From: Lacunisphaera sp.
GTDB taxonomy: Bacteria; Verrucomicrobiota; Verrucomicrobiia; Opitutales; Opitutaceae
Length of the DNA stretch: 37,037 nt
Direction of reading: 5' to 3'
NCBI GenBank assembly: GCA_009695095.1
Contig: SIBQ01000023.1
Location: 1-37,037, forward strand
Part shown: positions 17,668-26,954 of the stretch, piece after piece
How positions within the stretch are numbered: position 1 is the stretch's first letter
How the letters are laid out: each line of letters starts with the position of its first letter
Made by a program: the position numbers and the translations under genes
The notes under the pieces: model-generated
What the model saw: the letters and a program-made list of their open reading frames with translations, nothing else
What the model was told of the DNA's origin: nothing
The model's database searches: none

Positions 17668-20562
17668 TTAGAATTTCCTCACGATACCAAACTGGTAGAA
17701 GCGTCCACGCGTGTTGTACATGGATGTATCGTAATTATCGTTGAAGGCACCCGCCGAGAACGGCGGGGGCTCATCGCCGATGTTCTGAACGGTGAAGCGA
17801 ATTTCGGTGCCTTTAAACCACTTGGCTGGAAACGCGGCCAGGGCGTGACCGAGCAGATCATCGGGCGCTGGCTGGCTGTTGTCGGACTTGAAGGCGTAAG
17901 TGGCCGTAAGGTCGAAGGTGACATAGCGCTCCATCGTGATGTCATCAGTCTCCACATCCCTGCCCGTGGCCTTGTCAAGGTAGGCGAAGTGTCCAGCAGC
18001 ATTAGTATACTGGGCATTCGGATCATCCAATACCGAGTGGATGTAATTCACCGTGAAACTTACCGTCCACGAATCCTTCTGCCAAAGCAGGTTATAATAA
18101 CCCTTCCATTCGGGAATGGAGCCGGGGGCGATGGCATCGGACGACGGATCGACAAACTGGCCCAGGTAGTCCCGCGGCGCCGAGCCTACTTCGGGCACCA
18201 CCTCCCACGACAACACCTGGTTAAATTCCAAGGTGTGGGTCAACTGGCCCCACGAGGCCGAAGGCTGCCGATAGGAGATCGAGTAATCAATGCCTGTGGC
18301 GGCGCGTTCGGAAACATTGAGGTTGGTCGAGTCGATCGCCGAACCCGTCTGGTCATCCAGCTGACCGGACGTTGGATCGCGGAAAATCCGCTTGGCATAG
18401 AGCGCACTGGGATTGGTGACGACTGAGGTTATGACGCCGCCTGCGTTCTTTGTGACAATCGGGAACCCAGCGCCCTGGGTCGCGGCATTCTGGTTCAGGA
18501 TGAACTGAGCACCATCGCTAATGAGACCAAGCAGCGCGGTCTGGTAATAGTCCACCGTAATGTTGAGTCCGGGAGCATTCTTCGGGGAATAGATGAAACC
18601 AACCCCCTTGCTGACGCTGGTTGACGGATCCAAATCAGGATTACCTTTGGTCGCAACGTCCGTCTGCTGACCAATGGGAAAACGCAACGGATCGATCAGG
18701 GTCGGGAAGTTATTACCCGGAGCGGCGTAGAGGGCGCCCAGCCCGGGAACCCGGAACCCGGTGCCGTAGCTGGCACGTAACACGAGATCGTCGGTCGGCT
18801 GCCAGCGCAGGCCCACCCGCATGGTGTCAGACCCAAAACTCCGGTGGTCACCAGTAATGTTATCGCGCACCGAGGCGTTGTCGTAGCGCAAATTGCCGGT
18901 GATGCTGAGTTCCCTGACAAAACCCATGTCGGCGTTGTTTTTCTCGGAAAACACGGGAATTGAAACTTCACCGTAGAAGGCATTATTTGACGACGACGCA
19001 TCGAACTTATTGCCCGAATTGTAGCCGAGCAGGTCACCCGCGAAATAAACTGGGTCCGGATTGTAGGTGCTGCGGGTCTTGCGCGTCTCGTACCCGATGG
19101 CAAGATTTGCGGGACCGGACGGAAGTTCCATCGCCGGACCGAACATCTTAAAATCATAGGTTTCAAGCGTGTCTTCGCTCGGCTTTTGGCCGGAAGCCAG
19201 GGATGACTCCAGCGACGTATGGTTATTCCACGTACTGCCGCGGAAAGTACCCGTGGTCCCAGCGCGGGCAAATGGGTTGAACCGGCCGGCCGCGACCTCA
19301 GCGAGGATTTTCGAGTTAAAAACACCATTTGCCTCCGTGAGCACCTGATCCTCGTGCGACATCATATAGGCACTGTCGTAGCCCCAGCCATTGGCAAAGC
19401 TGCCCTTGACGCCTAAGACCACGCGATAATCCTTCTTAGCATATTGCGTCAGGCGGTTACCAGTATCCGTGCCCCGATAGCGGAGAGTGTTGCCCGGGAC
19501 GGTAACGCCTTTGCCCCAAGGATTGTAAATGCTGTTACGGCCAATGGCCGAGTTAATTGCAAACGGAGCCGGGGCAAGACCGTTCGCGGTATACTGGTCG
19601 CCGTAATCGTACTCAACATAGGGCTCAACCTGATTCCCATACAGTTCATAGCCAGCAGCCAAGTGAGCGAGCTTGCGCGTCTGTCCGGGGATTGAGGGGG
19701 AAAACAAGCGAAAGTTGAAGCCATCAGTGCTGGGCACGAATGGCCCGTAATCGGCCGGGCTGGTTCCGAACTGGAGCGAACTGTTCAGCAGGAGCCCGGC
19801 GCCAGCGGAGCCAATGTGCCCTGGAAAGGTCGGGCTGCCACCATTCTGGCCACCCATCGGACGACCATCCGCATTGGCCGAGAGTTTGCGGTCCCGCGCA
19901 TAGAGGGTGTCTTTATCAGAATAGGAACCCACCAAGGTGATATAGCCCTTATTCTTGTCGAAGGTTTGGCCGAAGACAAAAGAGGTATCCCACTGCTGGG
20001 CATCGCCTTGGCCGGAAATGCCGTAGTTGGCGCGCAGTTGCGAGCCAATCCACTTTTTCTTGAGGACAACGTTCACCACGCCAGCCAGCGCATCTGCGCC
20101 ATACACGGAGCCTGCGCCGTCCTTCAGGATGTCAATCGATTGGATGGCATCAATGGGGATGAGATTCAGATCGGCAAACCCGTAAGCCCGGCGACCGTTG
20201 ACAAGGGTGAGCGTGCCACCCAAACCACGAAGATTGACCGACGCGGATCCGTCACCTCCATTGCTATCCAATTCCGTGGTCGCCGCGCCAAAAAACGATG
20301 GCAGGCTGCGAAGGCCCTCGATCGGTGTAGACGCGCCTAGCCGGAGTAGCGTCATAGCCGAATAAGTGGACAGCGGAATAAACGTCTCGCCTTCCGTCTT
20401 GGGAAGAAGTGAGCCGGTAACGACGAATTTCTCGAGCTTGACTGATTCTTCAGCCGGAGCGGCCGGTTGGGCTAAAACGGCATTAGCCGCGAACAGGGAT
20501 AGGCCGGCGCCAAACAGTGACCCGGCTTTCCGTAAATAATAACCCGAGAAGCTATTGTTCAT
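17668..20562 (-). CDS. TonB-dependent outer-membrane receptor
   Basis: The 964-aa protein imports a substrate across the outer membrane using TonB energy. It has a signal peptide (about residues 1-31, ending NAVLAQ) and a TonB-box region LEKFVVTGS near residue 43. A plug domain follows (SASVNLRGLGGTLTLVNGRR, IQSIDILKDGAGSVYGADALAGVVNVVLK), then a 22-strand-type barrel ending in an aromatic strand (FYQFGIVRKF). Length and layout are normal and the frame is intact. The ligand is unknown; the family in this phylum covers sugars and siderophores. A truncated paralogue lies at 1-937. Within the C-terminal barrel, codons for SQPAPDDLLGHALAAFPA fall on a 53-bp sequence shared with the aldo/keto reductase gene. 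The AT-rich region 20600-20680 upstream is the likely promoter area. Confidence 0.95.
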   Translation of the reverse strand: MNNSFSGYYLRKAGSLFGAGLSLFAANAVLAQPAAPAEESVKLEKFVVTGSLLPKTEGETFIPLSTYSAMTLLRLGASTPIEGLRSLPSFFGAATTELDSNGGDGSASVNLRGLGGTLTLVNGRRAYGFADLNLIPIDAIQSIDILKDGAGSVYGADALAGVVNVVLKKKWIGSQLRANYGISGQGDAQQWDTSFVFGQTFDKNKGYITLVGSYSDKDTLYARDRKLSANADGRPMGGQNGGSPTFPGHIGSAGAGLLLNSSLQFGTSPADYGPFVPSTDGFNFRLFSPSIPGQTRKLAHLAAGYELYGNQVEPYVEYDYGDQYTANGLAPAPFAINSAIGRNSIYNPWGKGVTVPGNTLRYRGTDTGNRLTQYAKKDYRVVLGVKGSFANGWGYDSAYMMSHEDQVLTEANGVFNSKILAEVAAGRFNPFARAGTTGTFRGSTWNNHTSLESSLASGQKPSEDTLETYDFKMFGPAMELPSGPANLAIGYETRKTRSTYNPDPVYFAGDLLGYNSGNKFDASSSNNAFYGEVSIPVFSEKNNADMGFVRELSITGNLRYDNASVRDNITGDHRSFGSDTMRVGLRWQPTDDLVLRASYGTGFRVPGLGALYAAPGNNFPTLIDPLRFPIGQQTDVATKGNPDLDPSTSVSKGVGFIYSPKNAPGLNITVDYYQTALLGLISDGAQFILNQNAATQGAGFPIVTKNAGGVITSVVTNPSALYAKRIFRDPTSGQLDDQTGSAIDSTNLNVSERAATGIDYSISYRQPSASWGQLTHTLEFNQVLSWEVVPEVGSAPRDYLGQFVDPSSDAIAPGSIPEWKGYYNLLWQKDSWTVSFTVNYIHSVLDDPNAQYTNAAGHFAYLDKATGRDVETDDITMERYVTFDLTATYAFKSDNSQPAPDDLLGHALAAFPAKWFKGTEIRFTVQNIGDEPPPFSAGAFNDNYDTSMYNTRGRFYQFGIVRKF
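17824..17876 (-). repeat. 53-bp exact repeat, copy A (inside the TonB receptor gene)
   Basis: The plus-strand sequence from 17824 (GGCTGGAAACG...) to 17876 (...CTGGCTGGC) is identical base for base to 31577-31629, and the flanks differ on both sides. Here it is read on the minus strand as APDDLLGHALAAFPA with flanking residues in frame. The receptor frame continues normally on both sides, so this is not a misjoin end. Confidence 0.97.
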
Positions 20563-20927
20563 AATACTGGATGTGCTGTGTTGATAAAAGCCGCTGGATG
20601 ATAGCGATTAACTAATTTCTTGTGGCGAGTTCAGCTGTTTCGGCGATGAAGAGCAAACTATTTTTTTAATTGTAAAAATCATGACCCACCAACTCCTCAA
20701 TAACCATGCGCATCTCTAGCAATATTTTGCGTACCTTGGCTCGAAATCCGGTCAGTCATTTGACTCACATGCCCTCCTTCTAACTCCATTAAGAATGAGA
20801 TGAAATACCACAGCTCGTGTCAACCGGACCGGTTATGACATTCAATATGACGTTCAACCATACGCAAGAGCGGGCCGCCGTTGGATCGAGTCCGCCAACC
20901 CCACCAGCCTGCTCAAGCTAGCGCAGG
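20563..20927. promoter_or_regulatory. Receptor upstream region with palindrome and direct repeat
   Basis: This 365-bp gap lies upstream of the receptor and past the kinase end. It is AT-rich at about 20600-20680, with a T7 tract. A 13-bp perfect palindrome AACCGGACCGGTT lies at 20822-20834. Immediately after it, 20835-20858 contains two near-identical units, ATGACATTCAA and ATGACGTTCAA, spaced 12 bp apart. These could be an operator, but they lie about 260 bp from the receptor start. No clear -35/-10 pair was found. Confidence 0.35.
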
Positions 20928-23095
20928 CTAATCCTCGGTCGGCCGCAGCACGAGCCGGTAGCCCATCGTGTCGGTCGGCCGTGTCTCCGGGGTCAGCTCG
21001 ACGCGGGAAGCCGAGCGGCAGTGAACGGGCCGACCTTCCAGTTGCCCCCGCGTATGACGGGTTCGCAGGCGCCCCGCACGCCGTGGGTCCACTCCCCCAC
21101 GTTGCCGAGCATGTCGTAGAGTCCCCAGTTGTTCGGCTTGAATCTGGCCACGGGCGAAGGTGCATCATGCGAGCCACCCCGGGAGTAGAAAGCCAGCGCG
21201 TTCAGTGCCGGGTCGTCCCGCTCGTTGGTCAGTTGGCTGCCATCGTTGAAACCTGACTCCGTGCCGGCGCGGCAGGCATATTCCCACTCCACCTCCGTGG
21301 GCAGGTCGGCCTGGTAGGACAGCTCCAGCCGGCGTAGCATGTTGTTGGCCTTGTCCAGCACGCCGCCGGTCCCGGCCAGATCGCGCCAAGCCACCTGCTC
21401 CACCGGCCGGGTCTCCTCACCCAGCGCGCGGCCGGTGCTGGGATTTTTGCCGGTGAGCGCCCGGTGCTGCCGCTGGGTCATCTCGGTCTCGGCGATATAA
21501 AACCCCTTCGGGATGTCCCTTTTTGTTCGCGTGAGGTCGGTGCGCTGGCGGCCGCGCTCGTCGGAGGATGAGCCGAGCTGGAATTCGCCCGGCGGCACCC
21601 ATTTGAATTTCAGTTCGCCGGCGTCGGGTAGTTTCACGAGCACCTCGGCGGGCGGGGGCAACCGTTTCATTTCCAGCGGGATGCTCTCCGTGGTCGGCAG
21701 AACATCCACTGCGAGTTCCAGCGTTTGAAATTTAGGCGCGCTGGCCGTGAGGGTGACGCGGCCTGGACGGAGCTCCACTATCGCGGCCCCGCTGCCGTCG
21801 GCTGCCGCCGAGTGCTCGCCGATCGTGAGCTGGGCCTGCGCGGGCAATCCGGTGAAACGCACCGGGTGAGGCGGCACCTGCTCAAGCGGCACCGTGGCTT
21901 CTATCTCATTTTCGCCGCCACCGACCTGCCCCTCCCAATCAACATACCCCGGCGCCTTGACGCGCACGACCTGCGGTTCCGGCAGCAGCTCCAGCTGCAC
22001 CCGGCCGGTCGCGCCGACGGAATGACTGCGTTCGCGATAATTCACCACCGCGCCGGGAGGCAAACCGGTGAGCACAAACAGGCGATTGGCGGAACCGGTG
22101 GGTCGCGACAAAATTGATTCCGGGAGTGAATTCTCGACCGCCGGGGTTGTGACGGCGGAATTGGTCTCCGGCACAACGACCAGCGGAGCCGGCCGGGGCC
22201 ACTGCCAGACCGCCACCCCGACTGCCGCCAGGGCCGCCAGCCCAACCGGCAGGAGCCAGCGCTTCGTGCCGTTCAACTGCTGGATCTGGCGCAGCGCTGC
22301 CAGGGCTGCCGCCGCAGTCTGATAACGTTGCGCCGGATCCTCCGCGAGGCAGGTGCCGATGAATTTATCCCAGCGCGGATCCAGGCCGGGCACCAGACGG
22401 CTGGCGAGTTGCGCCATCCCGTGCGGCTTCCGGCCGGTCAGCATATAATAAGTGATCACGCCCAGTGCATAAATGTCGGAGCGCAGGTCGGACGGGCGCA
22501 TGTTGCGCGCCTCGGGCGACATGAAATCGATCGTGCCGACCATCGTCCCGGTCGTGGTGACACTGTCGCCGGCGAAGGGCGAGGCCGTGCCGCCGGCGCG
22601 GCGGTATTCCTCGTCGGCCACCGCCCGGGCCAGGCCGAAGTCCGATATCTTGGCCTCGCCCGTCTTCTCCAGCAGCACGTTGGCTGGCTTGAGGTCGCGA
22701 TGGATAATGCCCGCCTCATGGGCGTGCGTCAGACCCTGCAAGACCTGGTCCATGAGGCGCTGCACCTCGGCCGCGGGGGCGCCACCGTCTGGTTTGCGGT
22801 TCTTCTCGAACCAATCCTCAAACGAGCCCCCATCGACAAATTCCAGAACCAGGTAGAGCTTGCCCTGACTCTCGCCGAAATCGGTCACATTGACAATGTG
22901 GTTGTGCTTGAGCTTCGCCAGGTTCGTGGCCTCGCGCTTGAACCGCGCCACGAATGACGGCTCCTGGGCCAGCACGGCGGGCAAAGCCTTCAGGGCGAAT
23001 TCCTTTTTCAACGCCGTGTGCTCCACGAGGTAGACCACGCCCATCCCGCCCGCCCGCTCGGCCGGCACCCCGTGCGCGACTATCCCGGCGACCAC
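20928..23095 (-). pseudogene. Ser/Thr protein kinase with PEGA-like and formylglycine-generating-type domains, frameshifted
   Basis: A Hanks-type kinase domain shows AGGMGVVYL, the ATP lysine in FALKAL, HRDLKPANV, DFGLA and SPEARNMRPSDLRSDIYALG. A transmembrane segment (LLPVGLAALAAVGVAVW) follows near residue 290. Then come PEGA-like repeats (VKAPGYVDWEGQV) and a C-terminal FGE-sulfatase/SUMF1-type domain (FKWVPPGEFQLGS, PTEVEWEYACRAGTESGF, GLYDMLGNVGEWTHG, VIRGGNWK). The frame shifts near 21010, giving a premature stop at 20993. With one base inserted it continues VELTPETRPTDTMGYRLVLR, the typical domain end, to a TAG at 20928. The N-terminus (GTG at 23095) lacks a canonical glycine loop and abuts the purK remnant, so it may also be truncated. 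Same-strand fusion of kinase and FGE domains is known in Planctomycetes/Verrucomicrobia. Confidence 0.8.
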
Positions 23096-23183
23096 GCTTT
23101 CTTCAGTCTGTCGGCCGGCTAGCCTGGCTGCCGCGCCTTGATTTTTTGGGCGAACCTGAGCGCCCTGTCCGCCTCGCGCGAAG

Positions 23184-23333
23184 TCACGGTGAAAGGCCCC
23201 CTCTCTTGCCGCCGGTCCGCAGTTCGTAGATGTGCGCCCGGTAACCGAGGCGGGTGGCGGCCTGCGTCAGCATCCGGCCGAGCTGTACGCCACCGGGAAT
23301 ACCGATGGTTTTCCCGGAGGAAACCTGGCGCAA
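23184..23333 (-). pseudogene. purK: purK N-terminal remnant
   Basis: Directly after the purE stop, a minus-strand frame reads KTIGIPGGVQLGRMLTQAAT then RLGYRAHIYE. This closely resembles the start of PurK (N5-carboxyaminoimidazole ribonucleotide synthase), normally KTIGILGGGQLGRM. The frame ends at a TGA at 23184-23186 after about 50 codons, against about 370 for the full enzyme. No ATG is present; a TTG at 23333 could serve. The ATP-grasp domain is absent and the kinase gene begins within 90 bp. The usual purE-purK order supports the identification. Confidence 0.75.
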
Positions 23334-23340
23334 ACCCTGC

Positions 23341-23826
23341 TCAGGGGAGTTTCGCCTTCAGCACCTTTCGGGTCTGCGTGACCCGGAAATTTTTCCAAGC
23401 CCTTCGTGTCTTAAGATCGTCCCGGGCCAGAATGGCCGCGGCGAACAGGGCCGCATTGATCGCCCCGGGCTTGCCGATGGCAAAGGTGGCGACGGGCACG
23501 CCGCCCGGCATTTGCACCATGGAAAGCAACGAATCGAGGCCCTTCAGCGCGGCCGATTCCATCGGCACGCCCAGCACCGGCAGCAAGGTGAGGGCTGCCG
23601 CCACGCCGGCGAGATGCGCCGCGCCACCGGCCGCCGCGATGACCACCTTCAGCCCGCGGGTTTCGGCGCCGGAGCACCATTCATACGCGAGCTGTGGCGT
23701 GCGGTGGGCGCTGATCACGCGCTTTTCATAGCTGACGCCGAGCTGGTCGAGCGTCTGCGCACAATGTTGCATCGTCTCCCAATCGGAGACGCTGCCCATG
23801 ATGATACCGACAAGTGGCTTGGCCAT
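23341..23826 (-). CDS. purE: N5-carboxyaminoimidazole ribonucleotide mutase
   Basis: PurE moves the carboxyl group of N5-CAIR to make CAIR in purine synthesis. The 161-aa protein has the class-I motifs [20 protein letters not shown] and [11 protein letters not shown] (homologues usually have GGAAHLPG). Class I PurE depends on PurK for substrate, yet the adjoining purK is a remnant, so another purK or an alternative supply is implied. The start at 23826 leaves a 43-bp gap to the symporter terminator. Intact. Confidence 0.95.
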   Translation of the reverse strand: MAKPLVGIIMGSVSDWETMQHCAQTLDQLGVSYEKRVISAHRTPQLAYEWCSGAETRGLKVVIAAAGGAAHLAGVAAALTLLPVLGVPMESAALKGLDSLLSMVQMPGGVPVATFAIGKPGAINAALFAAAILARDDLKTRRAWKNFRVTQTRKVLKAKLP

Positions 23827-23869
23827 GACCCTAGGCTGTAGGCTATAGGCGCCCGGCTCGGCAAATGAA

Positions 23870-23893
23870 AAGGCAGGACTTTAATCCTGCCTT
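23870..23893 (-). terminator. Terminator of the symporter operon
   Basis: A perfect 9-bp stem AAGGCAGGA / TCCTGCCTT with a 6-nt loop lies 10 bp past the symporter stop on the minus strand. It is followed by TTCATTT after the stem's own TT. The T tract is imperfect but the hairpin is strong. Confidence 0.75.
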
Positions 23894-23903
23894 CGTTTCA
23901 AAC

Positions 23904-25661
23904 TTATCGCCTCTCACTTTCAGCATTCAGAGCAGCGGCGTGTTCCTGGATGTATTCCTGCTTGAGCCCGAGCTGCTCCGGGGCGTGCAGCACCAGCATC
24001 TTCATCCGGATGTCGGCGGGCACGGCGGCGGCGGTCGCCTTGGACACGACGATCATCAGGCCGATGGCCAGCGGCACGGCCCAGATGGCGGGCTGCTCGG
24101 CCAGGATGCGCATCAGCGGATGCGCCGCCCAGTAGGCCTTCAGGTCCACCAGGCCCAGATCGCTCAGGTTGATGATGGTCGTGCAGGCCAGCGCGGCGAG
24201 CCCGCCGCCCAGCATGCCGCTGGCCGCGCCCTTCATCGTCATGCCGCGCCACCAGACGCTCATGAAGAGCAGCGGAAAGTAGCTCGACGCTGCGATCGCG
24301 AACGCCTGGCCGACCATGAAATTGATCTGCAGCTTTTCCACCTGCGTGCCGAGCGCGATGGCGATGCCGCCGACGAGGACGGTGGACACCTTGAACACTA
24401 ACAACCGCTCGGCGTTCGTCGCGTGGGGTTTGAGCATCCGGCCGTAGATGTCGTGCGCGACCGCGCCGGTCATCGACACGAGCAAGCCGCTGAACGTGCT
24501 CATGAACGCGGCAAACGCCCCCGCGCAGGTGATGCCGCTCAGGATGCTGCCCCAAAGGCCGCCCACGGCGCGCGGTAGCTCGAGCACGACCTTGTCCGTG
24601 CCCTTGGCCCCGGTGGCGGCGTAGAGTTCCGGCAGCAGGTTCCGCCCCAGCACGCCGAAGACCGGCGGGAACACGTAGAAAATGCCGATCAGGATCATCA
24701 CCCACATCGTCGTGCGCTTGGCCGCGACGCCGTCGGGGTTCGTGTAGAACCGCACGAGGATATGGGGCAGGCCGGCAGTGCCGCACACGAGCGCGACGAT
24801 CAGCGAGTAAGTGTAGAGCAGCGAATAAGGCCGGGACTCCTCGGCCGACAATCCCGCCGCCTTGGCGGCCTTGGTCGTCAGCGGCCCAAAGGGCGAGATC
24901 CACGGCGAGTCGGCCGGCGCCTTCTCGGTGAGCGGCTTGCGCTCAACTGTCTGGGTGAGCGCTGACGTCGTGCCGGCGAGCTTCTCGACCCGGCCGTCGT
25001 TGGCGCCCAGATGCGAACCGTAGAGCCCGTAGACCGACATCAGCACAAAGACGGGCACGCTGATCGCGAACATCTTCATCCAATACTGGAAGGCCTGCAC
25101 GAGCGTGATGCCTTTCATGCCGCCCAGGGCGACATTGAGCGTGATCACCGCGCCGACCAGCACCACTCCGCCCCAGTAGGGCATGCCCGGAAAAATATAC
25201 GCCAGCGTCGTGCCGGCACCCTTCATCTGCGGCATGGTGTAGAAAAACCCGATGAACAGCACAAAGCACACGGCGATCTTGCGGAAAAGAGGCGAATCGA
25301 AGCGGCCCTCGGCAAAATCCGGAATCGTGTAGGCGCCAAAACGGCGGAGCGGCCCCGCAATGAACAGCAGCAGAAAGAGGTAGCCGCAGGCGTAACACAC
25401 CGGATACCACAGCGCGTCGTAACCGGAGGACATGACCATGCCGGCCACGCCCATGAACGACGCCGCCGAGAGATATTCGCCGGAAATCGCCGACGCGTTC
25501 CAGCCGACCGACACCGAGCGGCCGGCCACGTAAAAGTCGCCCGCCGTTTTTGACCGGCGCGCCGACCAGAAACCCAAGCCGATGGTCGCGGCCACTGTGA
25601 CAAATGAAAAGGCGAAGATCCAGGGATCGACGCCGTTGAGGAAAGCGAGGGGCAGGGCCAT
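23904..25661 (-). CDS. Sodium:solute symporter, ActP (cation/acetate) type
   Basis: The 585-aa protein belongs to the SSS family and probably takes up acetate or another short carboxylate with Na+. More than ten membrane segments are visible. The DFYVAGRSVSVGWNASAISGEYLSAASFMGVAG stretch near residue 50 is the ActP/SSS signature (given here in part: DFYVAGRSVS, GEYLSAASFMG), and GTAGLPHILVRFYTNPD is the ActP-type cytoplasmic loop. The ATG at 25661 is preferred over a start at 25700 because the DUF485 gene ends 4 bp before it. That pairing is the standard yjcH-actP arrangement. Ligand assignment is by family analogy. Confidence 0.88.
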   Translation of the reverse strand: MALPLAFLNGVDPWIFAFSFVTVAATIGLGFWSARRSKTAGDFYVAGRSVSVGWNASAISGEYLSAASFMGVAGMVMSSGYDALWYPVCYACGYLFLLLFIAGPLRRFGAYTIPDFAEGRFDSPLFRKIAVCFVLFIGFFYTMPQMKGAGTTLAYIFPGMPYWGGVVLVGAVITLNVALGGMKGITLVQAFQYWMKMFAISVPVFVLMSVYGLYGSHLGANDGRVEKLAGTTSALTQTVERKPLTEKAPADSPWISPFGPLTTKAAKAAGLSAEESRPYSLLYTYSLIVALVCGTAGLPHILVRFYTNPDGVAAKRTTMWVMILIGIFYVFPPVFGVLGRNLLPELYAATGAKGTDKVVLELPRAVGGLWGSILSGITCAGAFAAFMSTFSGLLVSMTGAVAHDIYGRMLKPHATNAERLLVFKVSTVLVGGIAIALGTQVEKLQINFMVGQAFAIAASSYFPLLFMSVWWRGMTMKGAASGMLGGGLAALACTTIINLSDLGLVDLKAYWAAHPLMRILAEQPAIWAVPLAIGLMIVVSKATAAAVPADIRMKMLVLHAPEQLGLKQEYIQEHAAALNAESERR

Positions 25662-25665
25662 GGCG

Positions 25666-25959
25666 TCAGCGCTTGACCGACTTGACCTCGTCCTGCTCAA
25701 GCGCGATGGAGCGCTTGATGAAGAGCCACGAGATGAACCAGACGAGCGGGAAGAACAGCACGCCGAGGATGAGCCAGCTCAGCGTGAATCCTGCCACGCG
25801 CGTCGCCATCAGGGCCGGCGCAAAATAGTTGAGCAGGGGCAGTCCGAGCAAAGCGGTGAGAAACGTGGCCGCGCAGGCCACGGACAATTTCAACTGGCGG
25901 CGCATGAGCAGGCGGAGAAACTCCTCGCTATGCACGGTGTCGTGGGGCGGCGGGGGCAT
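25666..25959 (-). CDS. DUF485 family small membrane protein
   Basis: The 97-aa protein has two long hydrophobic helices (LSVACAATFLTALLGLPLL and GFTLSWLILGVLFFPLVWF) with a charged C-terminus, the DUF485/YjcH layout. It precedes the ActP-type symporter by 4 bp, as is typical, and may act as its accessory subunit. Start ATG at 25959 (MPPPPHDTVHSEEF); a GTG at 25998 would add 13 Arg/Cys-rich residues that look untranslated. Confidence 0.85.
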   Translation of the reverse strand: MPPPPHDTVHSEEFLRLLMRRQLKLSVACAATFLTALLGLPLLNYFAPALMATRVAGFTLSWLILGVLFFPLVWFISWLFIKRSIALEQDEVKSVKR

Positions 25960-26029
25960 TGCGCAGCACCATGGCCGCACGCGCCGGGCAGGCAACACGG
26001 TTTTTCCAAGCGGCGTCCGAATCCGGCGC

Positions 26030-26857
26030 CTAGAAATCCAGGAACTGCAACGGTCCCAGTTTCACCTTGAGGCGCTCGTCGAAGGATTTCACCCGCTGCC
26101 AGTCGGTGCGGGTGCGTGTGAACGTGGCGTCCACCGGGATGAACAGGACCGACACGTTGAAGTTGCCCGTCATGGCCGTGATCATCGGCGCAAACTTGGG
26201 ATCCACGACAGTGAAATCCATGCGGGCCTCGCCCGCCTCGACCTTGGCCACCAGCTTCACCCGGAACGACTCGCGAAGCCGGAGCGTGACGTTCTCAACC
26301 AGCCGGGTTTCTTTCCCGACCAGGACCAGGATCTGGAACTTGTCCACGGGGATGTCCCGGCGGTTGCCCTGCAACGGGACCTCGAAGGCAATGCGCGACT
26401 CCTGCACATATCCCACCCGCGGATGCTCAAGATCCAGGGTCAGGTTCTGCCCGCTGACCCGCAATTGCGGGGGCTGGCTTCCCGGGATTCGGGCCGCTTC
26501 GGCGATGCGAGCCACCCGCTCACCCCGTCTTTCCCTGCGCTTGCGGTATTCCTTGAGCTGCCTCTCCGACGGTGGCTTGCCGTCGATCTTCAGGGGTGTG
26601 AACTGGTCGGCGTAGGGTTTCGACGGGTCAAATCACACGATGGTCTCGCCCTTGTTTCCACCCTTGCTGGCCCTGATAAGCGTGGACTCGGTGTAGGCCC
26701 AGTGCTCGGTGTCCTGGCTGCTGTTCTTCATCGCGTCCCGGAACAATGCGATCTCGTCGGCGGAGGCGGACCGCGGCTGTTCCCCGGCCCGCAGGCCGGC
26801 GGAGGCACCCAGCAGGATCAGGGTCAAAAGCAAACGGCCCATGGCGGCAGAAACCAT
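26030..26857 (-). pseudogene. Secreted protein of unknown function interrupted by an in-frame TGA
   Basis: One reading frame runs from a start near 26857 (or 26842, MGRLLLTLILLGASAG, a signal peptide cleaving about LRA/GEQ) to a TAG at 26030-26032. It is broken only by a TGA at 26633-26635. On either side the sequence is protein-like: FRDAMKNSSQDTEHWAYTES before, FDPSKPYADQFTPLKIDGK and QLKEYRKRRERR after. There is no frame change, so this is a point nonsense mutation, for example from CGA or TGG. I do not recognise the family. It follows pckG by about 100 bp on the same strand. The downstream fragment could still be translated from an internal start at 26515. Confidence 0.7.
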
Positions 26858-26954
26858 GTGCACGGATTTTGTTTCGGCCATTTTATTGGTGGAGCGGCCT
26901 GCCCTCAGGCCGCTCAAGCGCATTGAGGTCAACGCGCCCCACCTGTTTACATGC

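Noticed and set aside
17464-18426. Plus-strand open frame antisense to the receptor
   Set aside because: It is a shadow of the receptor gene; its reductase-like stretch comes only from the 53-bp shared repeat.
26633-26635. TGA as selenocysteine
   Set aside because: No selenoprotein-like context, Cys homologue or downstream stem-loop was seen; a nonsense mutation is simpler.
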